DNA of 41,949 nt from an uncultured Desulfobacterales bacterium (GTDB lineage: Bacteria > Desulfobacterota > Desulfobacteria > Desulfobacterales > JAHEIW01): positions 58,282-100,230 of the forward strand of contig CAMYLV010000015.1 of NCBI GenBank assembly GCA_947259495.1, in the 5' to 3' direction. This document shows positions 25,645-34,959 of this stretch, piece after piece. A model generated the notes under the pieces. It worked only from the letters and a program-made list of their open reading frames with translations, was not told the DNA's origin and ran no database searches. The position numbers and the translations under genes are program-made. The stretch's first letter is position 1, and the number at the start of each line of letters is the position of its first letter.

Positions 25645-27360
25645 CTATATGAAACCTTTTTTCTGCAGCACGAGTATAATCTGGTGAGCTCCCTCGACCG
25701 GCGTGATATTTGAGGTATCGATGCTCACCTCGGGATCTTCAGGAGTTTCGTAAGGATCGTCCACCCCCGTGTAACCTTTGATCAACCCTGCTCTGGCCTT
25801 GGCATACATTCCTTTACGATCCCGCTGTTCACATATTTCAATAGGTGTCGCTACGTGCACCTCGATGAATCCGCCGTAGTCTTCAATGGTTTTGCGTATT
25901 TCTGATCGGGTGGCGGTATACGGCGCAATGGGCGCGCAGATGGCTATCCCGCGGTTTTTGGTAATCTCACTGGCCACAAATCCGATGCGCTGGACGTTTA
26001 TATCCCGGTGCTCTTTAGAAAAGGTCAACTCACTGGACAGATTGTGACGCACAATGTCGCCGTCCAGCAGGGTTACCGGACGATCTCCGATCTCCAGAAA
26101 ACGGGCATATAGCACTTTGGCGATGGTCGATTTGCCGGCACCTGACAGGCCCGTTAGAAAAACGGTAAACCCCTGTTTGCGCGGTGGTGGATAGGCCTTT
26201 TCAAGTTCTTGCACTACTTCGGGAAAGGTCCCCCATTCCGGTATTTTGCGGCCGGTGCGGATACGGTCTCGAATATCAGAACCTGAAAGCGAAATAAACT
26301 GGGTGCCTTCCGGCACCTGATCGGCACAGCGGAACTCATCTTCAAACGGCAGGTAAACCATCTCCGCAAAAGGCACAATTGTAACACCAACCTCGTTGCT
26401 GTTTTCTTCGGTCAGTTTGCAGGCATCGTCGCTTTTATAATAGGGCTCGCCGTTGCAATCCAGCCCGGGGCCGGCATGATCCCGGCCGGTGATAAAATGG
26501 GTGCATCCGTAATTTTTGGCCACGATGGCATGCAGCAAAGCTTCCCGGGGGCCGGACATGCGCGTGGCCAGGGGCAGCAGGTTCAGCATGAAGGTATCGG
26601 GTGGATAGTGCTCTGCAACCCGACGATAGCAGCGCACCCGGGTGTAGTGGTCAAAATCACCGGGCTTGGTCATACCGGCAATCGGCAGCAACAAAAGGTT
26701 GGCATTGGCATCGCGCATGGCGTTCATGGTCATTTCAAACTGGGGGCGGTGAATCGGGTTGCGGGTCAAAAAGGCCACCATGCGCTTCCAGCCGAATTTT
26801 TTAAAATTCGATCGAATTTCGGCAGGGGTCATTCGAAGCTGCTTGAAGTCAGAATGAAGCGGCGGGCTTAAGACTTCCAGCTGGCCGCCAATGTAGTGAT
26901 CGCCGGAGACTTTGTACAGATAATCGATGCCAGGATGGGTTCGGTCAAGCGTACCATAAACCTGCTGCGCTTCCTTCTCGCGCTCAACCGGCCAGAGATC
27001 TTCGATGTGCATAACCGCAAGCAGATAGCCCTCCGGGTCCCGCAGGGCGACCGACTGACCGGCTTCAAGACTGCGGGCCTTAAGTTCGTTGATATCCATG
27101 CAAATTGGAATCGGCCACAGGGTATCGTCCTGCAACCGCATGCGATCGAGAACGGATTCGTAATCGGAGCGGATCATAAAGCCCTTTAGCGGCGAAAAGC
27201 CACCGGTGGCCAGCAATTCCAGATCGCACATCTGCCGTTCGTTCAAGGTAATATCCGGCAAATTGAGCGCTATCTCTTTTAACAGCCGGGAACGCTCATC
27301 ATCCACCAGTAGATTAACCAGTTCGCTGCCGTGGTGGGTCACCCGGTTATTGTCGTTCAT
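25645..27360 (-). CDS. Bifunctional sulfate adenylyltransferase / adenylylsulfate kinase
   Basis: A fusion of 571 residues. The N-terminal two-thirds is an ATP sulfurylase with a PUA-like domain (LELLATGGFSPLKGFM) and a catalytic domain (TRNPIHRPQ at 199-207, GRDHAGPG at 292-299, SGSDIR at 359-364). The C-terminal third is an APS kinase with P-loop GLSGAGKS at 404-411, the DGDIVRHNL motif and KGYTGVDDPYE. Together they would make APS and then PAPS. The conserved ATP-sulfurylase motif is normally QxRNPxHxxH; here Leu replaces Gln and Gln207 replaces the second His, so sulfurylase activity may be altered. The start is the ATG at 27360 with GGAGG 8 bases upstream. PAPS production could serve sulfation of surface sugars or sulfur assimilation. 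Confidence 0.9.
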   Translation of the reverse strand: MNDNNRVTHHGSELVNLLVDDERSRLLKEIALNLPDITLNERQMCDLELLATGGFSPLKGFMIRSDYESVLDRMRLQDDTLWPIPICMDINELKARSLEAGQSVALRDPEGYLLAVMHIEDLWPVEREKEAQQVYGTLDRTHPGIDYLYKVSGDHYIGGQLEVLSPPLHSDFKQLRMTPAEIRSNFKKFGWKRMVAFLTRNPIHRPQFEMTMNAMRDANANLLLLPIAGMTKPGDFDHYTRVRCYRRVAEHYPPDTFMLNLLPLATRMSGPREALLHAIVAKNYGCTHFITGRDHAGPGLDCNGEPYYKSDDACKLTEENSNEVGVTIVPFAEMVYLPFEDEFRCADQVPEGTQFISLSGSDIRDRIRTGRKIPEWGTFPEVVQELEKAYPPPRKQGFTVFLTGLSGAGKSTIAKVLYARFLEIGDRPVTLLDGDIVRHNLSSELTFSKEHRDINVQRIGFVASEITKNRGIAICAPIAPYTATRSEIRKTIEDYGGFIEVHVATPIEICEQRDRKGMYAKARAGLIKGYTGVDDPYETPEDPEVSIDTSNITPVEGAHQIILVLQKKGFI

Positions 27361-27375
27361 AAAAATATCCTCCAA

Positions 27376-28320
27376 ATATTTATCAAAGCCGGGGCGCCTC
27401 TAAAAATTGACCCGCTTTATAAAACGTAGTCCCTTTTTAAAATTTAAAACGCTCAATTTAGGATAAAATCTACCACTAAAGCAAGCCTTACTTTCAAAAG
27501 TTGTTCTGCTTTCTCAAAAACTTTCGACAACTTATTATTATAACAAATTTCTTCTAATAAATACAGGAGTTAGTACAGGTTCAGGGTTCAAGGTTCAGGG
27601 TTTAAGCCGCTGGTTCCTTGCCCCTAGCTGCTGACGACTGGCCGCTGACCGCTTCCTGCTGGTTCACTGGTCTCCGGCAGCCGCATATCGCTACCCTACA
27701 CAGATTTTCATCTGTCTTCTGACCTCTGTATTCTGCCCTCTGAAACCTGACACCCGACACCTGTAACCTCCCATTTTGAACCCTGACCCCGGTAAACTTT
27801 TTCCTAGAAAAGTAGCAAAATGCAAATTGATAGTTATTTATAATGACTATAGTAACCAAAAAGTAATTCACATCCAGGTTTTGTAATTACCAAATCAAAG
27901 AACCGCTGCGAAAATATCATGAATTTATAACGTTGTCTTGCTTGCTGCCTGAGCGCATAATCTGATTTAACAGGAAGCTAAAGTAGCCGTTATAATTCTC
28001 TAAATCCTTGTGTAACGCTGGTTTATGAAAATATATAGCGATAATGAATTCACGATATCCGTTTAACATTTTCTATTGCGATTGACGGAAATTCAATCCA
28101 TAAAGTGTGCTTGCCTGACGTGTTTTAAATCATACGGACTAGTTATACAAAATCATAATTTTCGATTTCAAATTACTAGTACAAATGTCGAACCAACAGA
28201 TTGTTTAAATTTTTTTTTAAATTTTTGCCCAAAATAACACTCTTTCTAATCCATTCTAATTTATAGCTTTTTGGTCCGTCTGCAAAACCGTTTTCATCTG
28301 CCGGCTCACCTCTCAGCTTT
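27376..28320. other. Long intergenic region without a recognisable gene
   Basis: From about 27575 to 27785 it holds degenerate tracts (GGTTCAGGGTTCAAGGTTCA, GCTGACCGCTTCCTGCTGG, CTGACACCCGACACCTG). The remainder to 28320 is AT-rich. ORFs here are short and show no protein-like features. The regulatory elements of the next gene begin at 28332. Confidence 0.6.
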
Positions 28321-28331
28321 TAACAGCAGGC

Positions 28332-28348
28332 TTGGCATCCGTTTTGCT
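28332..28348 (+). promoter_or_regulatory. Sigma-54 (-24/-12) promoter
   Basis: TTGGCAT-ccgtt-TTGCT fits the TTGGCAC-N5-TTGCW consensus, with exactly 10 bases between the GG (28334-28335) and GC (28346-28347). The predicted start is near 28360, about 32 bases before the c-di-GMP aptamer. Confidence 0.65.
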
Positions 28349-28391
28349 GTAAATAGCGCGGCTGCAAAAACGCCATAGAGTATTTGGGGAA

Positions 28392-28482
28392 GCTCGAAAG
28401 GGCAAACCATTCGAGAGGATGGGACGCAAAGCCACTGGCCTTAAGCCTGGAGGGGGAAAGGCAGCAGGGCTGCCGGGCGAGA
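28392..28482 (+). ncRNA. Cyclic di-GMP-I (GEMM) riboswitch aptamer
   Basis: The RNA shows the GEMM-I hallmarks in order. A P1 stem CTCG (28393-28396) pairs with CGAG (28478-28481). GGCAAACC, a short hairpin, GGGACGCAAAGCC, GGCCTTAAGCC and the GGCAGC-AGG-GCTGCC P3-type stem follow. This matches the known class closely. It lies about 50 bases before the ribosome binding site (AGGAGG, 28531-28536). The expression platform between them includes a small GCAC/GTGC hairpin, but I cannot tell whether c-di-GMP turns expression on or off. Confidence 0.9.
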
Positions 28483-28543
28483 ACAGCACCTACACTGTGT
28501 GCATCTCGGTCGGTTTTGGGTGTATCGCAGAGGAGGTGTTGCA

Positions 28544-30433
28544 GTGAAAAGGTGGGCAATCAATCTTGAAATAATTCGAAAGTATTTCCGACCTTCAGCA
28601 AGAAATTCCAGTAGTTTAAAACAAGTACCGGGCTTGCCCCGTGAAATCCACCGTAAGCGGCCATTTCACCGGGGCGCCGTGTTTACCCGGGGGAATGCAG
28701 CTTCGCTGCCCTTCCCCAGGAGGATTCCACCAGGGCTCCGGGCGCCCTTATTGTTACTGTTAATGGCAACATGGGTTATGCCGTTACCGAATGCTTTTGC
28801 GGCATCCGTTGACCTGGCATGGGACCCCAATTCAGAGCCCGAGTTGGCCGGTTATAAGATCCACTGGGGCTCTTCCAGCGGCAACTACACTTCCAGCAGG
28901 GATGTCGGTAAAACAACCACCTGCACGATCAGCGGAGTGGAAGAAGGCCAAACCTATTATTTTGCCGCCACAGCTTACGACGGCCAAAACAACGAGAGTG
29001 GATATTCCAATCAGGTAACCTTCACCGTGCCAATGAGCGACTCGGACGGAGATGGTGTCACCGACAATCAGGATGCGTTTCCTACCGATCCCTCGGAAAC
29101 CACCGACAGCGACCACGACGGCATCGGCAATAATGCCGATAAAGATGATGACAACGACCAGATGCCGGATGCCTGGGAGATTCAAAACGGTTTTGATCCG
29201 CTGACCGATGATGCTGCCGCAGATGCCGACGGTGACGGCCTCAGCAACCTGGATGAATATTTAGCCGGCAGCGATCCGCTGGTTCCGCAGGACAACTTTG
29301 AACCGGATGCGCCCACCCTGGCCGCACCGGCCAATCAGCAGATGGTGGAATTAACACCGGTGCTCAAAACCAACGCATTCCAGGATCCCGACTCAGGCGA
29401 TTTTCACGCTGCAACGCGCTGGCAGATCTTTAGAGAATCCGATAATGTCTGTGTGTTTGATATCACCAGCGAATATTCATTGACCGAACTGCAGATACCC
29501 AAGCTGATTTTAGATGGGAACAAAAACTACAGCTGGCAGGCGGTGCATTATGACAATCACGGCACGTCATCGGAATGGTCCGGCAACAGATCTTTCACCA
29601 CCCGGGTCGACACCGAGGACAGCGACGGCAACGGCATCCCCGATGTTCAGGAAGTTGATATGCCCACCGATCTCAATCGCGACCGCATATGGGATGCAGA
29701 TCAAAATACCATCAAATGCGTAAAGACGGGCGAAGACAAATCCCTGGGCATCAGTTTCAACGCCGCCAGCACGATTGTCCAGATCGATTCCATTTCAGTC
29801 GAGAGCCAGATCGACCCGGTTACAGCTACTGCTGAGGCTGGCGATGAGAATTATTTTCCCTTTGGCCTAATCAATTTTAAGTTGGTCATGGATCAACCCG
29901 GTGATTCCGCCGAAATCAAGATTTATTTTTCGGAAAAGGCCCCTAAGGGCAGCCGCTGGTTCAAATATGATCCCATCGAGGCTACCTGGACCGATTATAG
30001 CGACCAGACCGATTTCAGCGCAAATCGGCGCTCGATGACACTCCATCTGGAAGATGGCGGTGACGGAGATGCGGATGGTACTGTGAACGGAATCATTGTT
30101 GATCCATCCGGGGTGGTTGCATCCTCTTCCGGATCCGGATCAGGTGGCGGCGACGGGCTTTTCGATTCTGCCGGATGCTTTATCACGACCGCGTCTTCAC
30201 AACCCGGGCAAACGGGTGCCGCACAGGTCTGGGATACAATCCGCGGCCGCGAGTTGGCCATCGGTCTGGTCATGCTGGCTATGCTGAAAATTCTGACCAT
30301 CGCATTGAAGCGAAAGCGGCAGCGCTGGGAAGAAACCCAGCGCCGCTATGAGCTGTATCATGAGCGCGGCGGCCGATTTACCGCCGGGGACCTGATCCGT
30401 CCTAAAAAGTTAAAAAGTGCTAAGATTCTATAG
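28544..30433 (+). CDS. Exported FN3 / Ca-repeat / choice-of-anchor-U-like protein with C-terminal CFI-type anchor, under a c-di-GMP riboswitch
   Basis: A 629-residue surface protein starting at GTG 28544, with AGGAGG 7 bases upstream. It has an unusual basic N-terminal extension of about 66 residues before the hydrophobic export segment (LLLLLMATWVMPLPNAFAA). An FN3 domain follows (about 88-163, WDPNSEPELAGYKIHWG). Asp-rich TSP3-like repeats (166-250) come next, then a second beta-sandwich. A domain with YFPFGLINFKL and DGGDGDADGTVNGIIVDPSG matches the choice-of-anchor-U pattern known to precede C-terminal anchors. The tail is Ser/Gly-rich, AGCFITTAS, a hydrophobic helix, then KRKRQR and a hydrophilic end of about 45 residues. 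Part of the N-terminal extension is encoded by palindromic repeats (28637-28717). Expression is probably controlled by sigma-54 and c-di-GMP. An adhesin or matrix-protein role is inferred. Confidence 0.85.
   Translation: MKRWAINLEIIRKYFRPSARNSSSLKQVPGLPREIHRKRPFHRGAVFTRGNAASLPFPRRIPPGLRAPLLLLLMATWVMPLPNAFAASVDLAWDPNSEPELAGYKIHWGSSSGNYTSSRDVGKTTTCTISGVEEGQTYYFAATAYDGQNNESGYSNQVTFTVPMSDSDGDGVTDNQDAFPTDPSETTDSDHDGIGNNADKDDDNDQMPDAWEIQNGFDPLTDDAAADADGDGLSNLDEYLAGSDPLVPQDNFEPDAPTLAAPANQQMVELTPVLKTNAFQDPDSGDFHAATRWQIFRESDNVCVFDITSEYSLTELQIPKLILDGNKNYSWQAVHYDNHGTSSEWSGNRSFTTRVDTEDSDGNGIPDVQEVDMPTDLNRDRIWDADQNTIKCVKTGEDKSLGISFNAASTIVQIDSISVESQIDPVTATAEAGDENYFPFGLINFKLVMDQPGDSAEIKIYFSEKAPKGSRWFKYDPIEATWTDYSDQTDFSANRRSMTLHLEDGGDGDADGTVNGIIVDPSGVVASSSGSGSGGGDGLFDSAGCFITTASSQPGQTGAAQVWDTIRGRELAIGLVMLAMLKILTIALKRKRQRWEETQRRYELYHERGGRFTAGDLIRPKKLKSAKIL
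28637..28717. repeat. Two palindromic inserts inside the N-terminal coding region
   Basis: CCCCGTGAAAT (28637-28647) pairs with ATTTCACcGGGG (28663-28674). GGGGGAA (28689-28695) pairs with CTTCCCC (28711-28717) around GCAG-cttcg-CTGC. They are in frame and encode the odd Arg/Pro-rich stretch before the export signal of the protein at 28544. Confidence 0.6.
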
Positions 30434-30504
30434 GTTTTAAGAGTCAGCATAAAGGACTGAGTGCTGAGGACCGAGGTCTGAGGACTGAGTCATTAAACGA
30501 TGCG

Positions 30505-30532
30505 GGCGGTTCTGCAAGGAACCGCCTTTTTT
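30505..30532 (+). terminator. Rho-independent terminator after the riboswitch-controlled gene
   Basis: A perfect 8-bp stem GGCGGTTC (30505-30512) with GAACCGCC (30519-30526) is followed by TTTTTT. It is the boundary between the convergent genes 28544-30433 and 30570-31949. Confidence 0.85.
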
Positions 30533-30569
30533 ATTAGTTTATCGAAAAGCGGTCATTTGAAGAAAGCGG

Positions 30570-31949
30570 TTAGCTAAGAGAGGAGTGTATAATTTTAGCT
30601 TCAGCGCAGGAAGAAACCCTTGAACGCCGAACTCTGTGCCTTGAAGCAGCCAGAAGCCGGTGACCGGCAGCGAGTACCCAGCAGCCAGCAACCAGCAGCC
30701 AGAAACCACCAAACCCGAATGACGGGTCTTCCGCAACGGAATTGATAAAACAGCTGATGAACACGTTGGCATTACTATTGTGTGATCTCCTATCTTCCTC
30801 TGAGGTGTCGCCAAGCCTGGCAAATATCACTGCCTGGGCCGCTGAAAAATGATACACCTGCACTTCGATCAAAGGCGGGCTGGATTCTTCGTGATTGATT
30901 CTGGAGCCAGCCACCATCCATCCTTCCCCGCCGGGCAATACAATGCCTTCGGCGTCGACAGCCGGCAGCCAACGGATGCCGTCGTAGTAGGCCAGACCCA
31001 CTGTTCTGATGTCTATATCGTCCGTTACCGGTATAAACAGCCTGACCGGCCTATCAAAGACGGTGTGCGGCAGCAGATTGATGGGCAACCCTGCCGCCTG
31101 CATGTCCCCCCGACCTATTGGCGGCATTTCATCCGGGTTTCCGAATTCCGGTGTCAGGGGTTCCAGGCTGCTGTAAAATAGCTTGGCCCCGGCAAGTTTT
31201 CCATCCACAACCGCAATACCGGTATCGAAGCTGCCGTCTATAAACGACTCATTGGCATAGAATTCAGTCGTATTCGGCACATTCTGTCTGGCAGCGGCTT
31301 TGTGTGCGCTGGACTCAATTTTAAATTCAATAGGCGCCGGCTGTAAAATGTTGTTGCGGATGTCCCGTATCGTGACTGTTACCTGTATGACGGCATTCGG
31401 GGGATAGTGGATCGGCATGAAGGGTTCCAGGAAGCGGTCATATGCCGCCCACAAATAAGTTGCCTGAGCATCGGGCGTTTCGTTCAGCTTTACGATTCGA
31501 GTCGTATCATGACTCAAATCACGCCAGTAAGGCTGATGATAACCATCATCAACCCTGAAGCGAACGGCAGTGGGTGCACTGAGATCGATCCCGTAAACCG
31601 CGCGGATCAGGACGGCAACGGCGGTCTGATCCGGAACCCGGGCAAAATCGACGATGCCGGCATCGTCCTGGGGTATGGTATCACGAATTTCAATGGGTGC
31701 GGGCAAAATCCTGAATGGATTGCTGCGCGCCGGGTACTCCTGATAATTTGAAAAACCGTCTCCGTCCGCATTTGATGACGCATCGGCAACCAGCGGGTTT
31801 AAGCTTTTTTGAGGATGGGTGATACGGACACCGCCGGGCGCGTATGCCGTTGCGAGCGGAATAATGCATAACAGCAAAGACAGGATACACAGGCCGCCCG
31901 CTAAAAAACGCATAACCTTCAGACAGTTTCTTAAAACTGAATGAACCAT
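30570..31949 (-). CDS. Exported protein sharing the subtilase C-terminal domain, with a CFI-like tail
   Basis: The 459-residue protein has a signal peptide (CILSLLLCIIPLATAYA, to about 37). An Asp-rich segment (NADGDGFSNYQEYPARSNP) leads to about 330 residues clearly homologous to the tail of the subtilase at 19036-22707. Shared landmarks include TIPxxxAGI, VPxxTAVAVL, LTGAKxxY/LAGAKLFY, PxNLxPxxVFDxPV, PGGEG and GSRIxHxxxxPPxIEVxVYHFS. The tail reads SCFINSVAEDPSFGFGGFWL and continues hydrophobic, then basic, like a CFI-type anchor. The codons of this final helix come from the low-complexity AGCCAGCAACCAGCAGCC-type tract found in intergenic DNA, so the C-terminus may be recently acquired. 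AGAGGGGCGG precedes the ATG. It converges with the riboswitch-controlled gene. The shared domain's function is unknown. Confidence 0.8.
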   Translation of the reverse strand: MVHSVLRNCLKVMRFLAGGLCILSLLLCIIPLATAYAPGGVRITHPQKSLNPLVADASSNADGDGFSNYQEYPARSNPFRILPAPIEIRDTIPQDDAGIVDFARVPDQTAVAVLIRAVYGIDLSAPTAVRFRVDDGYHQPYWRDLSHDTTRIVKLNETPDAQATYLWAAYDRFLEPFMPIHYPPNAVIQVTVTIRDIRNNILQPAPIEFKIESSAHKAAARQNVPNTTEFYANESFIDGSFDTGIAVVDGKLAGAKLFYSSLEPLTPEFGNPDEMPPIGRGDMQAAGLPINLLPHTVFDRPVRLFIPVTDDIDIRTVGLAYYDGIRWLPAVDAEGIVLPGGEGWMVAGSRINHEESSPPLIEVQVYHFSAAQAVIFARLGDTSEEDRRSHNSNANVFISCFINSVAEDPSFGFGGFWLLVAGCWVLAAGHRLLAASRHRVRRSRVSSCAEAKIIHSSLS

Positions 31950-32125
31950 ACCGCCCCTCTGAGATTGATCCTTTCATATTCCATACAACATATACTGAGC
32001 TCGAGTAAAGGATATTCAGTGATTGTCTGTATGTGTAGAAACATAGGCAAAGGCGGAGAAATTGCAGGTTGTTAATTCAGAAAACCGGATTGGTCGAAAT
32101 GGTGATATTTTTGGACAGGATTAAC

Positions 32126-32192
32126 CCCGGTTAAATGGACTTCGTCCCGGTTGAATAGGCGTTGCATTCAACTGAATAAATATTTAACTGGG
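32126..32192. repeat. Hairpin repeat of the TTTAACAGGGCAGG family, copy B
   Basis: Arms CCCGGTTAAAT (32126-32136) and ATTTAACTGGG (32182-32192) have one mismatch. An inner GGTTGAAT/ATTCAACT stem lies within. CAGGATTAAC flanks both sides (32116-32125 and 32197-32206), as if the hairpin had inserted into that motif with duplication. The rest of 31950-32291 has no gene. Confidence 0.6.
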
Positions 32193-32291
32193 CAGGCAGG
32201 ATTAACAAGATTTTAATTTTTCATTTTCAGCAAAAAATTATTTTGGAACGATTCAACTTATTCAACCAGCCAGCTTAATCAACAGTATGCG

Positions 32292-32564
32292 TTACAGGGT
32301 TAATTTCAGTTTATTTCTCCCGATAAATACTAAATTTTTAAAACGCTTATCTAAAAATCCATAGTATTTCTGGAAAACATCCCGGCCGAAAGAATGGATC
32401 ATGTCCAGGTCGTCGGTATCAATAAATATCTGATAGAATTTCGTACCGTATTTTTTCAATGCGTTGATCAGTTCATGAGCGGAGCTTCCATCAAAATCGC
32501 CGTATAATTTCAAATGCAGGCTGTCACCGGTTTCATGCAAAAAAAGCTTAAAATTAGATGCCAT
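32292..32564 (-). CDS. STAS-like small protein
   Basis: The 90-residue soluble protein follows the STAS/anti-sigma-factor-antagonist layout: a beta strand LHLKLYGDFDGSSAHELINA, a long helix, then a strand FYQIFIDTDDLDMIHSFG. The usual phosphorylatable Ser position in D-S-S/D-x-S-G-L is not clear; the sequence there is DLDMIHSFGRDVF. Such proteins act as switches in partner-switching regulation, but no kinase or phosphatase partner is adjacent. The ribosome binding site is weak. Confidence 0.6.
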   Translation of the reverse strand: MASNFKLFLHETGDSLHLKLYGDFDGSSAHELINALKKYGTKFYQIFIDTDDLDMIHSFGRDVFQKYYGFLDKRFKNLVFIGRNKLKLTL

Positions 32565-32792
32565 ATTTGAAACACTTCAGCTGTGATTGTGTAATTTATT
32601 TCATATATCGTGGCGGGACCTCAACCGGCCGCCCTCGAGGTCTGTGAGGGCACCATTTGGCCGTATCCGAGGACGAGTACGATGATGATAATCAGATACT
32701 ATTTTTGCGATGCTCCCCTTTTCTTTTTTCCAGCACGGGATCCATGCAGGAAATTACTGTGCACCTGGCTTTTTCGCTTCTACTGGAACCTT

Positions 32793-32990
32793 TTATGATT
32801 CCATTTCAGCTGTTACCCACTTAAGCCTTTCCTCATACGCTTCAATACTGGCCAGATACTCCATTTTTTTGAGTCTGTACTGCCGCTCCAGACGCATCAG
32901 CCGTTGCGTTGTTTTGTAAAGATGGCCTTCGATGTCACTCGCTTCTGTTCGAATTCGAGAGGGACTCCACATTTCTTTCAAAGATAACAT
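32793..32990 (-). CDS. Possible small coiled-coil protein
   Basis: The 65-residue ORF has a charged helical sequence (LYKTTQRLMRLERQYRLKKM, EYLASIEAYEERLKWVTAEM) typical of a short coiled coil. There is no recognised family and only a weak ribosome binding site (AAAGG 12 bases before the ATG). It could be a chance ORF. Confidence 0.4.
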   Translation of the reverse strand: MLSLKEMWSPSRIRTEASDIEGHLYKTTQRLMRLERQYRLKKMEYLASIEAYEERLKWVTAEMES

Positions 32991-33304
32991 AGTTCGCAGC
33001 CTTTCAAATTTAATTCATCTGACCCGCCGGTGCTCAAATTTCGCTCTTCCGGTCGTTGCTCTCAACCAACATAAATCTGAATATGAGTATCAGCAAAAAT
33101 CATGCAAACTTTAACATTTTATTAAAAAAAATTTTTAGTATTGATTACAGTTAGTTATGAGTTACAGCCGCCATCATGTCGAAGACGATTCTGTGAAATG
33201 AATTGCTGAACTATATGTATTTGATTTCCCACCGTCAATTTTCCAGCGGTGATTCTGAACCGGCAAACTGTAAATTAGAAAATCATAACTAAAAGGGTGG
33301 GAAA
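32991..33304. other. Intergenic region with short inverted repeats only
   Basis: AT-rich, no gene. TTAGTTATGA (33151-33160) is inverted at 33283-33292, and TTTCCCACC (33225-33233) is inverted at 33296-33304. The two pairs interlock rather than nest, so no simple hairpin forms. Confidence 0.5.
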
Positions 33305-34909
33305 CTATCCTATTTTTTCAAGTTCTCCGGCCTTTTTTTCATAGTGTTTGCCGCAGCCGAGGCAGTCCAGATCTTCGGTCAAGCGCTCACCGCATTCACA
33401 CGTCCAGCCGATCTGGCGGGCCGGATTCCCGACAACAATGGCATAATCGGGGACGTTTTTGTTCACGACCGCACCGGCACCGATAAAACTATAGCGCCCG
33501 AGGGTCACGCCGCACACAATTGTGGCGTTGGCACCGATGGTCGCACCCTTTTTTACCAGCGTGGGCCGCACCTGGTCCATTTTCCGAATTTCAGCCCGCG
33601 GATTGTATATATTGGTAAAAACCATCGAAGGGCCGCAGAACACACCGTCTTCGAGGGTCACACCCTGGTAGACAGAAACGTTGTTTTGCAATTTACAATT
33701 ATTTCCGATACTCACTTCCGGGCCCACCATCACATTCTGTCCCAGGTTACATTTCACGCCCACTTTTGAGCCGGAAAGAATATGGGTAAAATGCCAGATT
33801 TTAGTGCCATCCCCGATTGTGACATGCTCATCGATAACCGCCGTGGGGTGCACAAAATACCTGGGTTTTTCGTAATTTGAAACCGATGCTCCGGCCCCTG
33901 TTTTGAGATCAATTTTTTGGCCGCCCGCATTCAGGGAGGCCTGGGAAGTATTTAATATGTTTAAGACCCGCAGGCCTTCACTTCCATCGGTAATGGGTTG
34001 GGAGCCGTTGGTCAGACATTCCAGAAAATGGCGGCATTCCTGGCGCAGCGGTTCTTCTTCAGGGATATCGACCCTTTCCGGGTCCGCCTTGGTGGGAACG
34101 GGCATATGATTTTTCCAGTGGATCTCATGCGCATACAGCAGCAATTTGTCTTTCCACGGCTGGGTATCATCAAAAACAGCCATTTTGCGGTCTCCGACAA
34201 CCACCAGCTTCTGATCCTTAAACGGATGCAGCCATGAAACGAAGATATGCGCCCGCAGGCCGGACGGAAACTCGAGGTGCGTGGTGGTCACATCCGCAAT
34301 TTTTTGATGCAGGTAATTGCCGCCGGTGGTCACAACGCTTTCGGGCTCCTCTTCGGCCAGCGACAAAATCATTGAAATATCGTGGGGAGCAAACGACCAC
34401 AGGATGTTTTCTTCCCGTCTGATCTTGCCCAGGTTTAAACGATGGGAATAGATATAATTGATCCGGCCCAGCTCACCCGATGAAGACATCTCCTTTAAGC
34501 ACATGAACACCGGGTGATATTGAAGAAGATGGCCCACCATCAGAACTTTTTTTCTCTCCTCAGCAAGGGCAATAAGTTCTAGACCCTCTTCCCCGCGCAG
34601 CGTCAGCGGTTTTTCAACAAAAACATGTTTGTCGGCCAGCAGGGCCTCGCGCGCGATGCCGAAATGGGTCTCAGCCGGCGAGGAAATCACAACACCGGCA
34701 ATGTCTTTGCAGGTCAGCACATCTGTGAGGGCGATGCAGGTTTCAATCCCGGCATACTGAGCCTTGAAGTCGGCTAGCACCGCTTCGTTCTTGTCGCAGA
34801 TCAGCTGGAGGGCGCCGAGGCCATGGTAATTGCGGATTAAATTCTTCCCCCAGTACCCACAACCGATTACGGCAACCGCCGGTGTTTTTTCTTTGAAGGA
34901 CTTCGCCAT
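33305..34909 (-). CDS. Fused Gfo/Idh/MocA oxidoreductase and hexapeptide acyltransferase with a zinc ribbon (WbpB-WbpD-like)
   Basis: A 534-residue fusion. Residues 1-340 are an NAD-dependent sugar dehydrogenase with GCGYWG at 16-21 and the EKP motif at 99-101. From about 350 a left-handed beta-helix N-acetyltransferase follows, with hexapeptide repeats such as [27 protein letters not shown] and [13 protein letters not shown]. The C-terminus is a zinc-ribbon-like CEC...CLGC. In 2,3-diacetamido sugar synthesis these two activities are separate enzymes: the WbpB-type dehydrogenase and WbpD-type acetyltransferase. The next gene upstream is the WbpE-type aminotransferase, so the pair would supply three of the steps. 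GAGGAG precedes the ATG at good spacing. The product would feed O-antigen, capsule or protein-linked glycan. Confidence 0.88.
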   Translation of the reverse strand: MAKSFKEKTPAVAVIGCGYWGKNLIRNYHGLGALQLICDKNEAVLADFKAQYAGIETCIALTDVLTCKDIAGVVISSPAETHFGIAREALLADKHVFVEKPLTLRGEEGLELIALAEERKKVLMVGHLLQYHPVFMCLKEMSSSGELGRINYIYSHRLNLGKIRREENILWSFAPHDISMILSLAEEEPESVVTTGGNYLHQKIADVTTTHLEFPSGLRAHIFVSWLHPFKDQKLVVVGDRKMAVFDDTQPWKDKLLLYAHEIHWKNHMPVPTKADPERVDIPEEEPLRQECRHFLECLTNGSQPITDGSEGLRVLNILNTSQASLNAGGQKIDLKTGAGASVSNYEKPRYFVHPTAVIDEHVTIGDGTKIWHFTHILSGSKVGVKCNLGQNVMVGPEVSIGNNCKLQNNVSVYQGVTLEDGVFCGPSMVFTNIYNPRAEIRKMDQVRPTLVKKGATIGANATIVCGVTLGRYSFIGAGAVVNKNVPDYAIVVGNPARQIGWTCECGERLTEDLDCLGCGKHYEKKAGELEKIG

Positions 34910-34959
34910 AGTTGACTCCTCATATTACTGATCGCGCGCGTCACTGAATTTGTTACCTG

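Noticed and set aside
27602-27871. 89-residue ORF in the intergenic region
   Set aside because: Its translation is a read-through of degenerate low-complexity repeats and has no ribosome binding site.
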